Positions 63,110 through 64,000 of a DNA stretch of 64,000 nt are shown one piece after another. The position numbers were made by a program, and so were the translations under genes. Each line of letters opens with the position of its first letter. Positions within the stretch are counted from its first letter, which is position 1. The stretch is taken from the NCBI GenBank assembly GCA_965261915.1, contig CBDHDW010000013.1:558001-622000 (forward strand). The letters run 5' to 3'. The notes beneath the pieces are model-generated. The model had not been told where the DNA came from, made no database searches, and saw nothing but the letters and a program-made list of their open reading frames with translations. This DNA comes from JAIBDK01 sp965261915. GTDB lineage: Bacteria > Pseudomonadota > Gammaproteobacteria > Arenicellales > Poriferihabitantaceae.

Positions 63110-64000
63110 TTAATGTCGGTTTTTGTGCAGTGCCTGCAACTGATTTACTGATATGGAACCAGCAAACTGATGTGCTTGTGATGACGCTCGCGCTGCTGCC
63201 ATTGTTGTGTAATAAGTCACCTTATGCAACAGCGCTTCTCGGCGAATTGTATAGGAATCCTGCAGACTTTGCTTGCCGGAAGTGGTATTGAATACAATGT
63301 GAAATTCATCATTTTTAATCATATCCACCACGTGTGGTCGCCCTTCTACAACCTTATTGACATACTGAATAGGAATGCCAGCGTTTTCTATCGCTTTACC
63401 GGTTCCTTCTGTAGCGAAGATCTTAAATCCCACATCGTGAAAGTATTGTGCAATCTCCACACCTTCTTCCTGATCTTCTCGCCTCAGACTGAAGAAAATA
63501 TTACCCATTTGCGGAATGGTATAGCTTGCCGCATCCTGGGCTTTCTCAAATGCCTCGCCAAATGTATTGCCGATACCCATTACTTCACCCGTACTTTTCA
63601 TTTCCGGACCCAGTACCGTATCAACACCCGGAAATTTGATAAAGGGAAAAACCGCTTCCTTTACAGAGTAAAAATTCGGGATTTGCTCAGAGAGTATCCC
63701 TTGCGCTTCGAGTGACTGCCCGGCCATGCACCTTGCTGCTATCATAGCCAGCGGGCGCGCAGTCGCCTTAGATACGAAGGGAACCGTTCGAGAGGCTCTT
63801 GGATTTACCTCAAGGACATAAATCTCTTCACCCTTGACGGCAAACTGCACATTCATAAGGCCGACTACGTTCAATGCCAACGCCATCGCCCTGGTCTGTT
63901 CTCGCAACTTATCCTGCAATTGCTGAGACAAACTGTATGGTGGTAGCGAACACGCTGAGTCACCGGAATGAACACCTGCTTCCTCGATATGTTCCATGAT
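63110..64000 (-). CDS. carB: Carbamoyl-phosphate synthase large subunit, C-terminal part (runs off the window)
   Basis: The C-terminal 295 residues or more of CarB. The second ATP-grasp domain shows EVNPRASRTVPFVSK, which carries metal and ATP ligands, followed by VKEAVFPFIKFPGVD. The allosteric MGS-like domain (KIFATEGTGKAIENAGI, IVFNTTSGK) ends the protein. It makes carbamoyl phosphate for pyrimidines and arginine. The gene continues beyond position 64000, so its start is not in the window. Confidence 0.95.
   Translation of the reverse strand: MMEHIEEAGVHSGDSACSLPPYSLSQQLQDKLREQTRAMALALNVVGLMNVQFAVKGEEIYVLEVNPRASRTVPFVSKATARPLAMIAARCMAGQSLEAQGILSEQIPNFYSVKEAVFPFIKFPGVDTVLGPEMKSTGEVMGIGNTFGEAFEKAQDAASYTIPQMGNIFFSLRREDQEEGVEIAQYFHDVGFKIFATEGTGKAIENAGIPIQYVNKVVEGRPHVVDMIKNDEFHIVFNTTSGKQSLQDSYTIRREALLHKVTYYTTMAAARASSQAHQFAGSISVNQLQALHKNRH

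Overview
The window looks like a stretch of gammaproteobacterial chromosome. Pointers are class I fumarase, the rpoE-rseA-rseB stress operon, GreA, HtpX, an LpxL-type lipid A acyltransferase, a Cys199/Cys208 OxyR, RseB and relics of a type II secretion (gsp) operon. It is heavily scarred by insertion sequences and deletions, which suggests a lineage with relaxed selection, such as a host-associated or recently bottlenecked bacterium. No species is claimed. The most abundant IS, called IS66-A here, is visibly more GC-rich than the host genes.

Layout. 1-2,500: IS66-A copy 1, then alaX. 2,552-7,150: a Gfo/Idh/MocA dehydrogenase gene and a co-directional peroxide-defence set (rubrerythrin-like protein, CCG Fe-S protein, DUF3501 protein, OxyR). 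7,303-10,582: SDR, HtpX, peroxiredoxin 5, AEC transporter. 10,722-12,245: IS66-A copy 2. 12,380-27,150: a short MTHFR-like protein, lutABC for lactate oxidation, pyrF, a LysM-rich lytic transglycosylase, class I fumarase, an SLC13 permease, an LpxL-like acyltransferase, a class III aminotransferase and a secreted protein of unknown function. 27,147-40,359: a metallophosphoesterase gene split by an IS1634-type element, then about 10.4 kb made only of nested or broken ISs (IS66-B, IS66-A, IS1595, IS5, IS3-like, IS1634), then a truncated potF-like gene. 40,562-58,912: SCO1, tadA-guaA-guaB, a small lytic transglycosylase, an ArsR-methyltransferase fusion, prc, avtA, an archaeal-type 2-phosphoglycerate-kinase-like/aPGM-like gene pair, ppx, rseB-rseA-rpoE and recJ. 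58,921-62,535: collapsed gspK-L-M, IS66-A copy 4, IS scraps and a beheaded EamA transporter. 62,572-64,000: greA and the 3' part of carB.

How the genes connect. Oxidative-stress genes cluster at 3.6-9.6 kb. Lactate, fumarate and dicarboxylate-type transport genes lie close together (13-23 kb). Envelope maintenance recurs (two lytic transglycosylases, LpxL, Prc, HtpX, RpoE/RseA/RseB). Polyamine use appears damaged, with an aminotransferase intact but the potF-like binding protein cut off. The most unusual intact unit is the avtA / 2PGK-like / aPGM-like run at 49.2-53.0 kb. The most informative structural signals are the 125-bp and 246-bp target duplications around the two IS1634-type elements, the conflicting variant patterns among the four IS66-A copies, and the stepwise internal deletions in the gsp operon.
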